Assembly: GCA_002842985.1 (NCBI GenBank)
Contig: PHEQ01000010.1
Location: 117,848 to 181,847 of the forward strand
Source of the DNA: Alphaproteobacteria bacterium HGW-Alphaproteobacteria-1
GTDB lineage: Bacteria > Pseudomonadota > Alphaproteobacteria > Rhodobacterales > Rhodobacteraceae
Length of the DNA: 64,000 nt
Direction of reading: 5' to 3'
Below, in pieces: positions 29,173 to 36,630 of this stretch. The notes beneath the pieces are model-generated. The model saw only the letters and a list, made by a program, of their open reading frames with translations, had not been told where the DNA came from and searched no databases. Within the stretch, counting starts at the first letter, position 1, and every line of letters begins with the position of its first letter. The position numbers were made by a program, and so were the translations under genes.

Positions 29173-30254
29173 CACGCGACCTCCCTCTGGCGTAACCGGA
29201 TGCGGTAATTGGTCAGGAGATCCACCGCCAGCAGGAAAAACAGCAGCATCCCCTGGAAAAGCTGGATCGCGGCGGCGGGCAGGCCCATGGTCGATTGCGC
29301 CATCTCGCCGCCGATATAGGTGAGCGCCATCAGAAGGCCCGCGAGGGCGATGCCGACCGGGTGCAACCGGCCCAGAAACGCCACGATGATTGCAGTAAAC
29401 CCGTAGCCGACGTTGAAATCGATGCTCACTTGGCCCGCGGGACCCGCCACCTCGAACATGCCCGCGAGCCCCGCGAGCGCCCCCGCCGTGCCGAGGCAGA
29501 ATACCACCAGCCGACCGGGGTGCACACCTGCAAAGCGCGCCGCGCGCGGGGCCTGCCCGGCAAGGCGGATGTGAAACCCGAGGCTGTGACGCGAGAGCAG
29601 GATATAGGCGAGGATCACCGCGATGAGTGCCGCCGCCACCCCCCAATGCATCCCTGTTCCGGCGATCAGTTCGGCATTATGGGCGCTGTCATATTGGCGC
29701 AGGTTGCGCGAGCCGGGAAAGCCGCGCCCCTCGGGGTTTTTCATCAGCCCGAGCGCCATGGCGGCCAGCAATTGTTCGGCCACGTAGACGAGCATCAACG
29801 ACACGAGGATCTCGTTGGTGCCAAAGCGCAGCTTGAGGAGTGCCGGGATCATTGCCCAGGCCCAGCCGCCGAGCGCGCCCGCCAGTACCATCAGGGGAAA
29901 AATCAGCGCGCTTTCATACGGATAAAAAGCCAGCGCCACGCCCGCCCCCGCCAGCGCGCCGATGATGTATTGCCCCTCGGCACCGATATTCCAGATGCCC
30001 GCCCGAAACCCGAGGCTGAGGCCGATGGCGATGAGGATGAGGGGCGCTGCCTTGATCAGAAGTTGCGGGCGGTAATAGAACGAGAATTCGCCGAAGAGCG
30101 GCTGCCAGAAGATCGTGGCGATGGCCTCGACCGGGTCCTTCCCCAGCGCGGCAAAAAGCGCCCCACCCGCGATCATGGTGATCAGCACCGCCAGCGGCGG
30201 GGTGGTCAAGGTCCAGAGCCGCGACGGCTGAGGGCGCGGCTCGAGCCTCAGCAT
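29172..30254 (-). CDS. ABC transporter permease (YufP-like)
   Basis: A 360-residue permease with about ten hydrophobic helices and the family core GFRAGIWNIGAEGQYIIGA (about residues 83-101). It forms the transmembrane channel together with the 304-residue permease, whose start overlaps its stop by 4 bases. It begins with the ATG at 30254, shortly after a palindromic repeat element that separates it from the ATPase gene. Substrate is inferred from the binding protein and adeC: purine nucleosides or related compounds. Confidence 0.92.
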   Translation of the reverse strand: MLRLEPRPQPSRLWTLTTPPLAVLITMIAGGALFAALGKDPVEAIATIFWQPLFGEFSFYYRPQLLIKAAPLILIAIGLSLGFRAGIWNIGAEGQYIIGALAGAGVALAFYPYESALIFPLMVLAGALGGWAWAMIPALLKLRFGTNEILVSLMLVYVAEQLLAAMALGLMKNPEGRGFPGSRNLRQYDSAHNAELIAGTGMHWGVAAALIAVILAYILLSRHSLGFHIRLAGQAPRAARFAGVHPGRLVVFCLGTAGALAGLAGMFEVAGPAGQVSIDFNVGYGFTAIIVAFLGRLHPVGIALAGLLMALTYIGGEMAQSTMGLPAAAIQLFQGMLLFFLLAVDLLTNYRIRLRQREVA

Positions 30255-30274
30255 GGCGCGGGCCGCGTCGTCGC

Positions 30275-30390
30275 AGGGGGGCGCTGCCCCCGTCGCCCTG
30301 CGGGCGCCTCCCCCGGGATATTTCGGGCCAGAAGAAGCCGGGCGCGGGCATGGCGTTTCTTCTGGCGGTAAATATCCCCGCCGGAGGCCC
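30275..30390. repeat. Palindromic REP-like element inside the ABC operon
   Basis: A compound palindromic element fills most of the 156-base gap between the ATPase stop and the permease start. It begins with GGGGGCGCTGCCCCC (a hairpin at about 30276-30291) and GCCCTGCGGGC (30295-30305). The main pair is CCCCGGGATATTTCGGGCC and AGAAGAAG (30311-30337) against TTTCTTCTGGCGGTAAATAT and CCCCGCCGG (30356-30384), which are imperfect inverted copies of each other: GGGATATTT and GCCAGAAGAA recur in both arms. I recall similar GGGATATTT/CCAGAAGAA blocks between genes in Rhodobacteraceae genomes. It has no coding capacity. It could act as a processing or attenuation signal in the operon transcript. Confidence 0.75.
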
Positions 30391-30410
30391 CGGTCTCTTT
30401 GTGCGACAGC

Positions 30411-31928
30411 TCAGACATGCGCCACCTCCATGCCATGCGCGCCGCCCATCATCAGGCCGATCTCATCGAGGCTCAGGCTGGTGGTGGGGCGTGCCTCCGA
30501 CAGGCGCCCCTCGTTCAGCGCGGCGAAGCGGTCGGCGATTTCCAGGAGTTCGTCGAGATCCTGGCTGATGCAGAGAATTGCAGCTCCCTGCGCCGCGAGG
30601 TCGATCAGCGCCTGACGAATGGCGGCGGCAGCGGCGGCATCGACGCCCCAGGTGGGCTGGTTCACCACCAGCACACGGGGGCGTTGCAGCACTTCGCGGC
30701 CGATCACGAATTTCTGCAGATTGCCGCCGGAAAGCGCGCGCGCCGCCGTCTCCGGCCCTGGCGTGCGCACATCGAATTCTGCGATCACTCGGTTGGCGAA
30801 GGCGCGCGCGGCCCCCCAGCGGATGAACCCCCGGCGCGTGAGGCGCTCGCGCGTGGCGGCGCTGAGCAGGGCGTTTTCGGTCAGGCTCATCTCGGGGGCG
30901 GCGGCGTGGCCGAGGCGTTCCTCGGGAGCCGCCAGAAGACCCAGCGCCCGGCGCGCATTGGGGTCAAGCCGCCCGATGGGCGCACCGTCAAGGCGGATCG
31001 TGTCCGGTTCGGTCAGCCGTTCGCCCGAGAGCGCGGCCAGAACCTCGTCCTGGCCGTTGCCCGCCACGCCGCCGATGCCGAGGATCTCGCCCTGCCGCAG
31101 GGTGAGCGACACGTCACGCAGTGCGGTGCCGAACGCCGAAGGGGCGGGCAGCGAGAGGTCCCTCACCTCGAGTGCGACCGCGCCCGCCGCCTGCCCCGCG
31201 CGGCGCGGCGCGTTGAAGCTTGCCCCCACCATCGCCTCGGCCATCTCGCGTGCGGATGTCTCCTGCGGCACGCAGGTGCCCACGTTGCGCCCATGGCGCA
31301 GGATGGTGGCGGCGTCGCAGAGCGTGCGGATTTCATCCAGCTTGTGCGAGATATAGAGGATCGCCACCCCCTCGGCGGTGAGCTTGCGCAGGGTGGAAAA
31401 GAGGATCTTCACCTCCTGCGGGGTCAGGACCGAGGTGGGTTCGTCCATGATCAGAAGACGCGGGTCTTGCAGCAGGCAGCGGATGATCTCGACCCGCTGC
31501 CGTTCGCCCGCCGAGAGATCGCCGGTGAGGCGCGCAGGATCGAGCGGCAGGCCGTAGGTCTGCGATACCTCGCGGATGCGTGCAGCCAACTGGCGCATGG
31601 GTGGCGGCGCTTCCATGCCGAGTGCCACGTTCTCGGCTACGCTCAGCGCGTCGAAGAGCGAGAAATGCTGGAACACCATCGCCACCCCCGCCGCCCGCGC
31701 GGCCGAAGGATTGGCGGGCGCATAGGGCGCGCCGAGCAAGCTCATGCTGCCGCTGTCGGGCTTGACCAGCCCGTAGATCATCTTGACGAGGGTGGATTTG
31801 CCCGCGCCGTTTTCGCCCAGAAGCGCGTGTGCCTCGCCCTCGTGGATATCGAACGACACGGCGTCATTGGCGATCACGCCGGGATAGGCCCGGGTCAAGC
31901 CATGAATGCTGAGCAAAGGCGTGGTCAC
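30411..31928 (-). CDS. ABC transporter ATP-binding protein (two NBDs)
   Basis: A 505-residue ATPase with two fused nucleotide-binding domains, as in nucleoside and sugar importers of this type. The first domain has LLGENGAGKSTLVK (Walker A), LSAGERQRVEI (signature) and LLIMDEPTSVLTP (Walker B). The second has a degenerate Walker A region (GGVAGNGQDEVLAA), ALSGGNLQKFV (signature) and VLVVNQPTWGVD in place of the usual DEP Walker B. Such asymmetry is normal for the family. It starts with GTG at 31928. First gene of the minus-strand operon; divergent from dnaE. Confidence 0.92.
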   Translation of the reverse strand: MTTPLLSIHGLTRAYPGVIANDAVSFDIHEGEAHALLGENGAGKSTLVKMIYGLVKPDSGSMSLLGAPYAPANPSAARAAGVAMVFQHFSLFDALSVAENVALGMEAPPPMRQLAARIREVSQTYGLPLDPARLTGDLSAGERQRVEIIRCLLQDPRLLIMDEPTSVLTPQEVKILFSTLRKLTAEGVAILYISHKLDEIRTLCDAATILRHGRNVGTCVPQETSAREMAEAMVGASFNAPRRAGQAAGAVALEVRDLSLPAPSAFGTALRDVSLTLRQGEILGIGGVAGNGQDEVLAALSGERLTEPDTIRLDGAPIGRLDPNARRALGLLAAPEERLGHAAAPEMSLTENALLSAATRERLTRRGFIRWGAARAFANRVIAEFDVRTPGPETAARALSGGNLQKFVIGREVLQRPRVLVVNQPTWGVDAAAAAAIRQALIDLAAQGAAILCISQDLDELLEIADRFAALNEGRLSEARPTTSLSLDEIGLMMGGAHGMEVAHV

Positions 31929-31968
31929 GCGCGTCTGTCCCTGCCCCTTGGCGGGGCCGCTCCTTGTT

Positions 31969-31986
31969 TGGTCTCACCCTAGACCA
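31969..31986. promoter_or_regulatory. Inverted repeat upstream of the ABC importer operon
   Basis: TGGTCT (31969-31974) and AGACCA (31981-31986) form a perfect 6-base inverted repeat around CACCCT. It lies in the 132-base divergent region between the importer ATPase and dnaE. The arms resemble halves of GntR/FadR-type operators (TGGTC..GACCA), although the spacing is wider than usual. No regulator gene is adjacent. Confidence 0.35.
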
Positions 31987-32032
31987 GTCGCGGGCGCTTC
32001 GGCAATGGCGCGTGCGCGGGCGGGCTTTCGTT

Positions 32033-32046
32033 CCCGACCGGTCGGG
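32033..32046. promoter_or_regulatory. 14-base perfect palindrome just upstream of dnaE
   Basis: CCCGACCGGTCGGG is a perfect palindrome ending 14 bases before the dnaE start at 32061. It contains GACCGGTC, a core seen in some TetR-family operators. It could be an operator, or a small hairpin in the dnaE leader. No regulator gene lies nearby. Confidence 0.4.
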
Positions 32047-32060
32047 GCTAGGCTACCCAT

Positions 32061-35000
32061 ATGTCGAGCGCCCCCCGATTCATTCACCTGCGTGTGCATA
32101 CAGAGTATTCGCTTCTGGAAGGGGCGGTGCGGCTCAAGAAGCTGCCCGGTCTCTGCGAAAAGGCCGGGATGCCCGCCGTCGCCGTCACCGACACGAACAA
32201 CATGTTCGCCGCGCTGGAGTTTTCCGTCAGCGCGCAGGGGGCGGGGGTGCAGCCGATCATGGGCTGTCAGATGGATTTGGCCTATCTGGAGCCAGCGCCG
32301 GGAGAGCGCGCCAAGCCGCCCGCGTCGATTGTCCTGCTGGCACAGAACGAGGCGGGTTACGGCAACCTGATGAAGCTCAATTCCTGCCTCTACCTGCGCG
32401 GCGACGGCAGCCTGCCGCATGTGACGCTGGCGGAACTGAGCGCCCATGCCGGGGGGGTCATCTGCCTGACGGGCGGCCCCGGCGGGCCGGTGGGGCGTCT
32501 TTTGCAGGCGGGCCAGAGCGGGGCGGCAGAGGCGCTTGTGTCGCACCTCAAGGCCGCGTTCGGCGACCGGCTTTATGTCGAGTTGCAGCGCCATCCCGGA
32601 GAGAGTGGCGCGCCCGAGGCCGAGCGGCTGACCGAGCGCGGGTTTGTCGAGATGGCCTATGCCTTGGACCTGCCGCTTGTGGCCACTAATGATGTCTATT
32701 TCCCGGACGCGGCCATGTACGAGGCACATGATGCGCTCTTGTGCGTGGCCGAGGGCGCCTATGTGGACCAGAGCGCGCCGCGCCGCCGCCTGACGCCGCA
32801 GCATTATTTCAAATCGCAGGAGGAGATGGCGGCGCTTTTCGCCGATCTGCCCGAGGCGCTTGAAAACACGGTCGAGATCGCGCGGCGCTGTGCGTTTGGT
32901 GCGTATAAGCGCGATCCGATCCTGCCGCGCTTTGCCGATGACGAGGTCGACGAATTGCGCCGTCAGGCGCGCGCGGGGCTGGCCGCGCGGCTGGCCGTCA
33001 TCCCCCATGCCGTGCCGGTGGAAGAGTATGAGAAACGGCTCGAATTCGAGCTGGGGGTCATCGAGGGGATGGGCTTTCCGGGCTATTTCCTGATCGTGGC
33101 GGATTTCATCAAATGGGCCAAGGATCACGATATTCCGGTGGGGCCCGGGCGCGGCTCGGGTGCCGGCAGCCTTGTGGCCTATGCGCTCACGATCACCGAC
33201 CTTGACCCGCTGCGCTACAGCCTGCTGTTCGAGCGGTTCCTGAACCCCGAGCGGGTGTCGATGCCCGATTTCGATATCGATTTCTGCATGGATCGCCGCG
33301 AGGAGGTGATCCGCTACGTGCAGGAGAAATACGGCCAGGACCGGGTGGGGCAGATCATCACCTTCGGTGCGCTTCTGTCCAAGGCGGCGGTCCGCGATCT
33401 GGGGCGGGTCTTGCAGATGCCTTACGGGCAGGTGGACCGGCTGTCGAAGATGATCCCCGTCGAGGGGGTCAAGCCCGTTTCCATCGAGAAGGCATTGGCC
33501 GACGAGCCGCGCCTGCGCGAGGCGGCGCAGGCCGAGGAGGTGGTCAAGCGGCTGCTCGATTACGGGCAGCAGGTGGAGGGGCTTTTGCGCAACGCCTCGA
33601 CCCATGCCGCGGGCGTGGTGATCGGGGATCGCCCGCTTGACGAGCTGGTGCCTCTCTACCGCGATCCGCGCTCGGACATGCCGGCCACGCAATTCAACAT
33701 GAAATGGGTGGAGCAGGCCGGGCTGGTGAAGTTCGACTTTCTCGGCCTCAAGACCCTGACGGTCATCCAGAACGCCATCGCACAGATCCGCGCCGGGGGG
33801 CGCGATCTGCATCTGGCGGCCGATGGCAGCACGATCTACACGCCCGTGCCGGGGGCCGAGAACGATATCGGGCAGATCCCGCTCGATGACGAAAAGACTT
33901 ACGAGCTGTATGCCCGCGCGCGCACGGTGGCGGTGTTCCAGGTGGAAAGCTCGGGCATGATGGACGCGCTCAAACGGATGCGCCCCACCTGCATCGAGGA
34001 TATCGTGGCGCTTGTCGCACTCTACCGCCCCGGCCCGATGGAGAACATTCCCGCCTATTGCGAGGTCAAGAACGGGCTGCGCGAGATCGAGAGCATTCAT
34101 CCGCTGATCGACGATATCCTGGAAGAGACCCAAGGCATCATCGTCTATCAGGAACAGGTGATGCAGATCGCGCAGGTCATGGCGGGCTACAGCCTTGGCG
34201 GCGCGGACCTGCTGCGCCGGGCCATGGGCAAGAAGATCGCCGCCGAGATGGCCAAGGAACGCCCCAAATTCGAGGCGGGTGCGATGGCCAATGGCGTGGA
34301 CAAGCGCAAGGCCAACGAGGTGTTTGACCTGTTGGAGAAATTTGCCAATTACGGCTTCAACAAGTCGCACGCCGCAGCCTATGCGGTGGTGAGCTATCAG
34401 ACAGCGTGGCTCAAGGCCAATCATCCGGTGGAGTTCATGGCCGGTGTCATGAACTGCGACATCCACCTCACTGACAAGCTGGCGGTCTATTTCGAGGAGG
34501 TCAGGAAAGGGCTTTGCCTGCCCTGGGCCCCGCCTTGCGTGAACCGCTCCGAGGCCGTTTTCGTGGTGCGCGCGGGCGTGCTGCATTACGCGCTGGGCGC
34601 GCTCAAGAATGTCGGTGTCGAGGCGATGCGGCTCATTGTCGAGGGTCGGGGCGAGCGCGCCTTTGCCACGCTTTACGATGTTGCGCGGCGGGTCGATCTG
34701 AAGCGGGTCGGCAAGCGCCCGCTGGAGATGCTGGCGCGGGCAGGGGCGTTTGATGCGCTGGACCGCAACCGCCGCCGCGTGTTCGAGAGCATCGAGGCGC
34801 TGATGGGCTATTCGGCGGCGATCTTTGATCAGAAAGCGTCAAACCAGGTCTCGCTTTTCGGCGAGGCGGGCGACGATCTGCCCGAGCCGCGGCTTGCGCC
34901 GGTCGAGGACTGGCTGCCCGCCGAGCGGCTGGCCGAGGAGTTCAAGGCGGTGGGCTTTTACCTCTCGGGTCATCCGCTTGACGATTACATGACGGTGCTC

Positions 35001-35561
35001 AAGCGGCAGGACGTGCGCACGCTCGACGAGGTTCTGGCGCGGGCGGCGCAGGGGCCGTCGATCGTGAAAATGGCCGGGATAGTGGCTGGCCGTCAGGAGC
35101 GCAAATCGGCGCGTGGCAACCGCTTTGCCTTTGCCCAGCTGAGCGATCCGACGGGGGGGTACGAGATCACGTTGTTTTCCGAGGTGCTGGAGAAATCGCG
35201 CGATTTCCTCGAGACCGGCGCGCAGGTGGTGATCCAGGCCGAGGCGACGATGGAGGCGGAACAGCTCAAACTGCTCTGCCGCTCGGTGCAGCCGGTCGAT
35301 GGCATGGTGCAGGGTGCGGGTGCCGTGGGCCTGCGCATCTTTGTCGATCAGGCCGAAGCCGTGGGGGCGGTGGCCGCCGTTCTGAACGGCGCGGCCAAGG
35401 CCGTGCGCGGCGCGCGCCCCGGCCCGATCCATTTTCGCCTTCTGGGGCCCGGTCTGCCCGGCGAGGTGGAAATCGACAGCGGCACCGAGTTTCCCGTCAC
35501 CCCACAGATCAAGGGCGCGATCCGCAGTCTTTCGGGTGTGGTGATGGTCGAGGAGATCTGA
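32061..35561 (+). CDS. dnaE: DNA polymerase III subunit alpha
   Basis: The replicative polymerase subunit. The 1166-residue protein begins with the PHP domain (FIHLRVHTEYSLLEGAVRL), followed by the polymerase domain with VGPGRGSGAGSLVAYAL and the catalytic aspartates in MPDFDIDFCMDRR (about residues 403-407) and VKFDFLGLKTL. Late in the protein come helix-hairpin-helix and OB-fold parts (IVKMAGIVAGRQERKSARGN). Length is normal for DnaE1. A small lipoprotein-like gene follows on the same strand. No dnaQ or holA is near. Confidence 0.97.
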   Translation: MSSAPRFIHLRVHTEYSLLEGAVRLKKLPGLCEKAGMPAVAVTDTNNMFAALEFSVSAQGAGVQPIMGCQMDLAYLEPAPGERAKPPASIVLLAQNEAGYGNLMKLNSCLYLRGDGSLPHVTLAELSAHAGGVICLTGGPGGPVGRLLQAGQSGAAEALVSHLKAAFGDRLYVELQRHPGESGAPEAERLTERGFVEMAYALDLPLVATNDVYFPDAAMYEAHDALLCVAEGAYVDQSAPRRRLTPQHYFKSQEEMAALFADLPEALENTVEIARRCAFGAYKRDPILPRFADDEVDELRRQARAGLAARLAVIPHAVPVEEYEKRLEFELGVIEGMGFPGYFLIVADFIKWAKDHDIPVGPGRGSGAGSLVAYALTITDLDPLRYSLLFERFLNPERVSMPDFDIDFCMDRREEVIRYVQEKYGQDRVGQIITFGALLSKAAVRDLGRVLQMPYGQVDRLSKMIPVEGVKPVSIEKALADEPRLREAAQAEEVVKRLLDYGQQVEGLLRNASTHAAGVVIGDRPLDELVPLYRDPRSDMPATQFNMKWVEQAGLVKFDFLGLKTLTVIQNAIAQIRAGGRDLHLAADGSTIYTPVPGAENDIGQIPLDDEKTYELYARARTVAVFQVESSGMMDALKRMRPTCIEDIVALVALYRPGPMENIPAYCEVKNGLREIESIHPLIDDILEETQGIIVYQEQVMQIAQVMAGYSLGGADLLRRAMGKKIAAEMAKERPKFEAGAMANGVDKRKANEVFDLLEKFANYGFNKSHAAAYAVVSYQTAWLKANHPVEFMAGVMNCDIHLTDKLAVYFEEVRKGLCLPWAPPCVNRSEAVFVVRAGVLHYALGALKNVGVEAMRLIVEGRGERAFATLYDVARRVDLKRVGKRPLEMLARAGAFDALDRNRRRVFESIEALMGYSAAIFDQKASNQVSLFGEAGDDLPEPRLAPVEDWLPAERLAEEFKAVGFYLSGHPLDDYMTVLKRQDVRTLDEVLARAAQGPSIVKMAGIVAGRQERKSARGNRFAFAQLSDPTGGYEITLFSEVLEKSRDFLETGAQVVIQAEATMEAEQLKLLCRSVQPVDGMVQGAGAVGLRIFVDQAEAVGAVAAVLNGAAKAVRGARPGPIHFRLLGPGLPGEVEIDSGTEFPVTPQIKGAIRSLSGVVMVEEI

Positions 35562-35587
35562 CTTCGATTAAGCCGGTGTTAACCGCG

Positions 35588-36037
35588 ATGCGGTTCTCTC
35601 GGGATATGCGCCGCTGTGTTCCTCTCGTGCTTCTGGTGGCCGTTGCCTGCAACGCGCCGAGCCCTGCCTTTCGCGGGGTGTCGCCCGTGCGGGTGAGCGT
35701 GGGCGGCAGCGTGTTCGACATCCGCATCAAGGGACGGCACGCGCAGGCGATCCGGGTCAACCGGGAATGGGCGCCGCGCATGGCCTCGGTCGCGCCTCGC
35801 GCCGCGGCGGCCATCGCGGCGGTCAGCGGTTGTGACGCACCGCGCCTCTGGGGCGATCAGGCGATGATCGAGGCGGTGCTGATCTGCACGGCAAAGGCGC
35901 GTGCCGCCAAGGGGGTTGCGCGGCCCCATGTCTGCCGCGCGGTGCCGACGCAGCGGCGGCTGACGGAAATGGCCTGTCAGCCGGTGGCCGGGGAAAGCGG
36001 CTTTTCCATGAAGATCGAACTCGGCGCGTCCGGGTAA
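35588..36037 (+). CDS. Small putative lipoprotein, hypothetical
   Basis: About 149 residues (ATG at 35588) or 143 (ATG at 35606); the upstream frame opens with GTG at 35576. A basic start followed by VPLVLLVAVACNAPSPAF looks like a signal peptide with a lipobox-like VAC, so the mature part is probably a lipid-anchored protein. The rest has GSVFDIRIKGRHAQAIRVN and several cysteines (CDAP, LICTA, HVCRA, ACQP). I recall similar conserved proteins with no assigned function in roseobacters. Its last 61 bases overlap the end of the convergent GNAT gene. It starts about 25 bases after the dnaE stop. Confidence 0.65.
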   Translation: MRFSRDMRRCVPLVLLVAVACNAPSPAFRGVSPVRVSVGGSVFDIRIKGRHAQAIRVNREWAPRMASVAPRAAAAIAAVSGCDAPRLWGDQAMIEAVLICTAKARAAKGVARPHVCRAVPTQRRLTEMACQPVAGESGFSMKIELGASG

Positions 36038-36453
36038 TCGCCGAACGGCCCGCGCGGGGCAAACCCGTGTCGGGCATAGAGCCGGTGCGCCTCATGCAGC
36101 ACATTGCCCGTCTCGAGCCTCAGGCAGGGCAGGCCGTGCGCGCGCGCCTCTGCCTCGATCCGGGTCAGCAGCGCCCCGGCTACGCCCTGTCCGCGCGCCG
36201 CCTCTTCAACAAACATGGATTTCACCTCGCCATACCCCTCGCGCAGCGCGAGCGCGCCGGTGCCCAGCACCTCCGCCCCGCGCCGTGCCACGAAAAAGCG
36301 GATATCGGGGGCGGCAAGCGCGTCGATCTCGAGAAAGAAATTGTCCTCGGGCGGGAAAAGCGCGCGCATCAGGGCATGGGACCGGTGCAAAAGCGCGGTG
36401 GCGCCCGCGTCGTGCGGGTCGGCTTGGATGACGGTCAGGGCGGGTTGGGGCAT
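35977..36453 (-). CDS. GNAT family N-acetyltransferase
   Basis: A 158-residue acetyltransferase with the acetyl-CoA motif (EVKSMFVEEAARGQGVAGALL, Q/RxxGxG/A form) and the following CLRLETGNVLHEAHRLYARHGF block. I chose the ATG at 36453 (MPQPALTVIQ); the frame stays open to 36591, but that would run into the smc upstream region and adds unstructured sequence. The end of the gene overlaps the convergent small lipoprotein gene by 61 bases. Substrate unknown; similar to small-molecule or amino-acid acetyltransferases. Confidence 0.88.
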   Translation of the reverse strand: MPQPALTVIQADPHDAGATALLHRSHALMRALFPPEDNFFLEIDALAAPDIRFFVARRGAEVLGTGALALREGYGEVKSMFVEEAARGQGVAGALLTRIEAEARAHGLPCLRLETGNVLHEAHRLYARHGFAPRGPFGDYPDAPSSIFMEKPLSPATG

Positions 36454-36630
36454 GGCGGGTCTCGAACCGGGATGGGTGAAGGCTAAAGTGAGCGGGGCGC
36501 CGCCGCAATCCCGCAATATAATGTGGATAAGGATGCATGTGCGCCCATATCCTGTGGTTCCATGTTGACAGCTCTGCCTCGGTCCCCGCACAATTCAAAC
36601 TCATCGGAATCATCCAACCCGGACCCGCGC

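Noticed and set aside
31974..34586. Long open frame on the minus strand (870 codons)
   Set aside because: It is fully antisense to dnaE, is rich in H, R, G and D as expected from reversed GC-rich codons, and shows no domain.
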